Of a DNA stretch of 7,240 nt, positions 4,372 to 7,240 are shown piece after piece. The number at the start of each line of letters is the position of its first letter. Position 1 is the first letter of the stretch. A model generated the notes under the pieces. The model saw only the letters and a list, made by a program, of their open reading frames with translations. It ran no database searches and was not told where the DNA came from. Made by a program: the position numbers and the translations under genes. The stretch is from Gammaproteobacteria bacterium (GTDB taxonomy: Bacteria; Gemmatimonadota; Gemmatimonadetes; Longimicrobiales; Gaopeijiaceae), in the NCBI GenBank assembly GCA_009843625.1, contig VYDD01000220.1:1-7240 (forward strand), given 5' to 3'.

Positions 4372-6591
4372 ATGCCGAAGTTGCCTTGCCCGGTCTGCGT
4401 CCTGGTTTGCGCGGCCACCCTTCTCGCCGCTGCCTTGCCCGCCCTGGCGCAGGCGCCGCCGGACGAGACGGATCCGGACTCGACGGCATTCCTGCTGGAT
4501 CCCCTGGTGGTGACCGCGACCCGCCTCGCGACCACCACCGACGAACTCGCCGTGTCGGTTAACCTGGTGGGGCGGGCCGAACTGCGCGAACAGCCCAACC
4601 GCCTCCTCCTCGATGCCCTGGTCGCCGAGCCCGGCGTGCTGGTCCAGCAAACCACCGCGGGGCAGGGAGCCGCCTTCGTGCGCGCGCTCACCGGCAGCCA
4701 GGTGCTCTTGATGGTCGATGGCGTGCGCCTCAACAACGGCACTTTCCGTCAAGGTCCGAGCCAGTACCTGTCCTCGGTGGATCCGGAGATCATGGAGCGG
4801 ATGGAGGTGGTGCGCGGGGCCTCGTCGGCGCTCTACGGCTCCGATGCCATGGGCGGGGTGATCAACGTGATCACCCGGCGCGCCGGCGACCTGCTCGAGC
4901 CGGGCGAGAGCTGGGTGACGGAGGGCTCCTACACGTTCGACGGAGCCACGAACGGGAGTCGCGCGCGGCTCTCGGGGGCGGCGGCCGTGCCGGACTTTCT
5001 GTCGGGTCTGGAGCTCTTCGGAGGCGCCGGCTTCGGCACCTGGTCGCACCTGAAGCCGGGCGGGGGCCTCCCGCCGCAGGATCCGACCGGCTACGACCAG
5101 TGGAGCGGCGACCTCCGCCTCGACCTGCAGGCCACCCGCCGGTTGCGCATCGAGATGGCCGGCCAGCATGCCGAGCAGAGCGATGTCCCGCGCTACGATC
5201 GCTACGTCGACTTCCGGGCTCCGGGAGTGGCCGGGGGCGGTATGGGCCGGAACGCGCTCTATCTCTTCGAGCCCCAGGACCGATCGCTCGCGCGCATGAA
5301 GGGGACCCTGGCCGCGAGCCGGCCCTGGATGTCCACCCTGGACGTACAGGTGTCGTGGCAGGTCCAGCGCGAGGGACGCTCGATCAGGAGCCAATCGCTC
5401 AGAGATGACATCGTCATGCCCTCGGACCGCGTCCGCTACGTCTCCGACGACGTGCGTTCGGTTGCGCTTGACGTCCAGGGGCAGGCGATACACGGCGATG
5501 GCCGCAGCGGCGTGACCTACGGGCTGGAAGTGTGGGACAACGTCACCCGCTCGCACGGCCGGGAGGAGAACCTGGCCACGGGCGTGGAGACTTCCTCGTT
5601 CCGCTGGAGCGGGGAGGAGGCCGTGCCCACCGGTCGGTTTCCCGATGGCTCCCGCTTCGGCGGCGCCGCGCTTTACGCCTTCGCCGACGAACCCTTGGGG
5701 AGGTTCCGTGTGCAGCTCGGGGGGCGCGCCAGCACCTATCGCACCACCACGAGGGTCGGCGACGACTTCGGCGGCGACGTGGACTCCCGTGTCGGAAACG
5801 TGACCGGCGAACTTGGCGTGGTCTACCACCCCGAGCAGGGGATGTCGCTAAGGGCGCGGGCGGCCCAGGCCTTTCGCGCGCCCAACATCTACGATCTCAC
5901 ACTCGTGGGCGATGTCCCCGGCGGCATCGCGCTGCCCAATCCGGAGCTGAGCCCGGAGCGGAGCTACACCCTCGAGTTGGGGGCGAGCTGGATTCGAGGC
6001 TCGGCGACGGCGGAGCTGACCGTTTTCCGCATCGGCATCGACGATCTGCTCGAACGCAGCTTCGGGACCTTCCAGGGAGAGAGCAACTACGGGCCCGACG
6101 GGCTTCCCGTTCTCACCATTCAGAACATCGGCTCGGCGACCATCGACGTTATCGAAGGTGGTTTGTCCGCCGGACTCCCCGCCCGCGGGCAGCTGGACCT
6201 TGCGGCTTCGTGGACCCTGGGAGATGCGGTGGTTGCGCGCGACGGGATGCTCGCGGAGGAGCCGCTCAGCCGCGTGCCCCCGGCGACGCTGTCGTATCGC
6301 CTGCGCTGGCCGTGGTCCCGGGACGAACGGTCGGGCTGGATCGAGTACTTCGGCAAGATGGCGGGCGGCCAGGACCGGCTCGGCTTCCGCGACCGGATCG
6401 ACAGCCGCATCCAGGAAGGGGGGACGCCCGCGTACCATGTCCACTCCCTTCGGGGAGGCGCGTCCTGGCGGGATCGTTTGCGCATCTCCGCCGGGATCGA
6501 GAACCTGTTCGACGAGTTGTATCGCGTTCACGGCTCGGGCATCGACGCCCCCGGCCGGCACCTCTTCGTGCGGCTGGACGTGCGGAGCTGA
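4372..6591 (+). CDS. TonB-dependent outer-membrane receptor
   Basis: This 739-residue protein is an outer-membrane beta-barrel with an N-terminal plug. It would import a scarce ligand using energy passed from TonB-ExbB-ExbD. Residues 1-26 or so form a Sec signal peptide ending ALA-QA. The segment DPLVVTATR (43-51) fits a TonB box running into the plug. The plug continues to about residue 170 with the familiar patterns VLLMVDGVRLNNGTF (111-125), the IERMEVVRG-like MERMEVVRG (141-149), and LYGSDAMGGVINVIT (154-168). The rest is barrel, including FRAPNIYDL from Phe501 and NPELSPERS shortly after, both common in the family. The C-terminus (HLFVRLDVRS) ends in the expected alternating pattern but lacks the frequent terminal Phe. 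Plug motifs resemble BtuB-like and heme or siderophore receptors; the ligand cannot be told from sequence. No transporter, TonB or binding-protein genes are in the window. No terminator separates it from the RNase Z gene, 24 bases on. Confidence 0.95.
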   Translation: MPKLPCPVCVLVCAATLLAAALPALAQAPPDETDPDSTAFLLDPLVVTATRLATTTDELAVSVNLVGRAELREQPNRLLLDALVAEPGVLVQQTTAGQGAAFVRALTGSQVLLMVDGVRLNNGTFRQGPSQYLSSVDPEIMERMEVVRGASSALYGSDAMGGVINVITRRAGDLLEPGESWVTEGSYTFDGATNGSRARLSGAAAVPDFLSGLELFGGAGFGTWSHLKPGGGLPPQDPTGYDQWSGDLRLDLQATRRLRIEMAGQHAEQSDVPRYDRYVDFRAPGVAGGGMGRNALYLFEPQDRSLARMKGTLAASRPWMSTLDVQVSWQVQREGRSIRSQSLRDDIVMPSDRVRYVSDDVRSVALDVQGQAIHGDGRSGVTYGLEVWDNVTRSHGREENLATGVETSSFRWSGEEAVPTGRFPDGSRFGGAALYAFADEPLGRFRVQLGGRASTYRTTTRVGDDFGGDVDSRVGNVTGELGVVYHPEQGMSLRARAAQAFRAPNIYDLTLVGDVPGGIALPNPELSPERSYTLELGASWIRGSATAELTVFRIGIDDLLERSFGTFQGESNYGPDGLPVLTIQNIGSATIDVIEGGLSAGLPARGQLDLAASWTLGDAVVARDGMLAEEPLSRVPPATLSYRLRWPWSRDERSGWIEYFGKMAGGQDRLGFRDRIDSRIQEGGTPAYHVHSLRGGASWRDRLRISAGIENLFDELYRVHGSGIDAPGRHLFVRLDVRS

Positions 6592-6615
6592 CCGGGCCCG
6601 CCTCACGCGCTAGAG

Positions 6616-7240
6616 ATGATGCGAGTGACGTTTCTGGGCACTTCGGCCGCGTGTCCGACCGTGCGCCGCAACGTGAGCGCGACCGCCGTGCAGCGGGAGG
6701 GCGACCTCATGCTCTTCGACTGCGGCGAGGGCACCCAGCGCCAGATGATGCGCTACGGCACGGGGTTCTCGCTCTGGGCGGTGTTCATCACGCACATGCA
6801 CGCCGATCACTTCGTGGGCGTGACCGGGATGCTGCGCACCATGGCGCTGCAGGGGCGGGAAGATCCGCTGCTGCTCACCTGTCCGGTCTCCGGCCGGCGG
6901 GTGCTCGAGGATGCCGTCCACCTGGGATTCGACCGCCTGAGCTTTCCGGTCGAGGTCCGGGAACTCAGGCCGGGGGACCGCGTCTCCCGCGACGGCTATG
7001 AGGTGCGCGCCTTCCGCGTGAACCACGGCATGCCGGCGCTCGGGTACGTATTGCGCGAGGACGATCGGCGGGGGCGGTTCGATGTCGAGAGGGCACGTGC
7101 CCTGGGCGTCCCCGAAGGACCCGCCTTCGGCCGTCTGCATCGGGGCGAGACGGTGGAGGTCGAAGGCCGGGCGGTCCGGCCGGAAGAGGTGGTCGGCCCC
7201 GGCCGGCCCCGCCGGGCGGGGGGGTATACGGGCGACACGC
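6616..7240 (+). CDS. rnz: Ribonuclease Z, 5' part (runs off the window)
   Basis: RNase Z is the metallo-beta-lactamase-fold endonuclease that cuts tRNA precursors just after the discriminator base, preparing them for CCA addition. The first 208 residues are present with no stop before the edge. Seen in order: FLGTSAACPT near the start; the zinc motif HMHADH with His60, His62, Asp64 and His65; NHG with His137, a further expected metal ligand; and YTGDT with Asp207, the expected bridging ligand. The last metal histidine lies beyond the window. The position of these motifs matches bacterial RNase Z of roughly 300 residues. ATG codons at 6616 and 6619 are both possible starts, and only a weak GAG precedes them. 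The gene follows the TonB receptor stop by 24 bases without a visible terminator, so co-transcription is possible though the functions look unrelated. Confidence 0.95.
   Translation, partial: MMRVTFLGTSAACPTVRRNVSATAVQREGDLMLFDCGEGTQRQMMRYGTGFSLWAVFITHMHADHFVGVTGMLRTMALQGREDPLLLTCPVSGRRVLEDAVHLGFDRLSFPVEVRELRPGDRVSRDGYEVRAFRVNHGMPALGYVLREDDRRGRFDVERARALGVPEGPAFGRLHRGETVEVEGRAVRPEEVVGPGRPRRAGGYTGDT

Noticed and set aside
4062..4742. Upstream extension of the class V reading frame
   Set aside because: The frame stays open, but it would run through the divergent promoter region and the receptor's signal and plug. The Tat signal and Shine-Dalgarno sequence place the true start at 4061.
5532..7001. 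Long plus-strand open frame overlapping the receptor and RNase Z genes
   Set aside because: The product is an Arg-, Gly- and His-rich string without domains, in a different frame from two well-supported genes.

Overview
The window looks like chromosomal DNA from a high-GC, diderm (Gram-negative-type) bacterium. The evidence is about 70% GC in the metabolic genes (hand count of sample lines), a TonB-dependent outer-membrane receptor, two proteins with textbook twin-arginine (Tat) signals, and clear Shine-Dalgarno sequences. The style of the proteins and of an integrase-like tail recalls Gemmatimonadota or Acidobacteriota, but this is only an impression and no marker gene here proves it.

Layout. 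Positions 1-984 are an accessory-looking, lower-GC stretch (about 58% over 361-720, hand count). It holds a small all-helical coiled-coil protein gene (380-733) and, after it, what looks like the last ~33 codons of a tyrosine recombinase (about 792-890). A complete tRNA-Leu(UAA) without an encoded CCA end follows at 985-1067. Next comes a Tat-exported PLP enzyme of the MalY/PatB (class I/II) type (1222-2571, +). It converges on a second Tat-exported PLP enzyme, of the class V (isopenicillin-N-epimerase-like) type (2751-4061, -). The 179-base gap between their stops carries two GC-rich hairpins and a short TACTGTC repeat. A 310-base divergent intergenic region separates the class V gene from a TonB-dependent receptor (4372-6591, +). 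Only 24 bases later the 5' part of ribonuclease Z begins (6616 to the window edge, +).

How the genes may work together. The two PLP enzymes are predicted to be folded with their cofactor in the cytoplasm and then exported by Tat, so both would act in the periplasm or at the membrane. The receptor next door imports an unknown ligand across the outer membrane. A shared role in periplasmic amino-acid or organosulfur chemistry is possible, but it is inferred only from co-location and shared targeting. RNase Z makes the mature 3' end of tRNAs lacking encoded CCA, and the tRNA-Leu in this window is of that kind; this is a general housekeeping link rather than an operon. No CRISPR array, rRNA, complete insertion sequence or recognisable riboswitch was seen.
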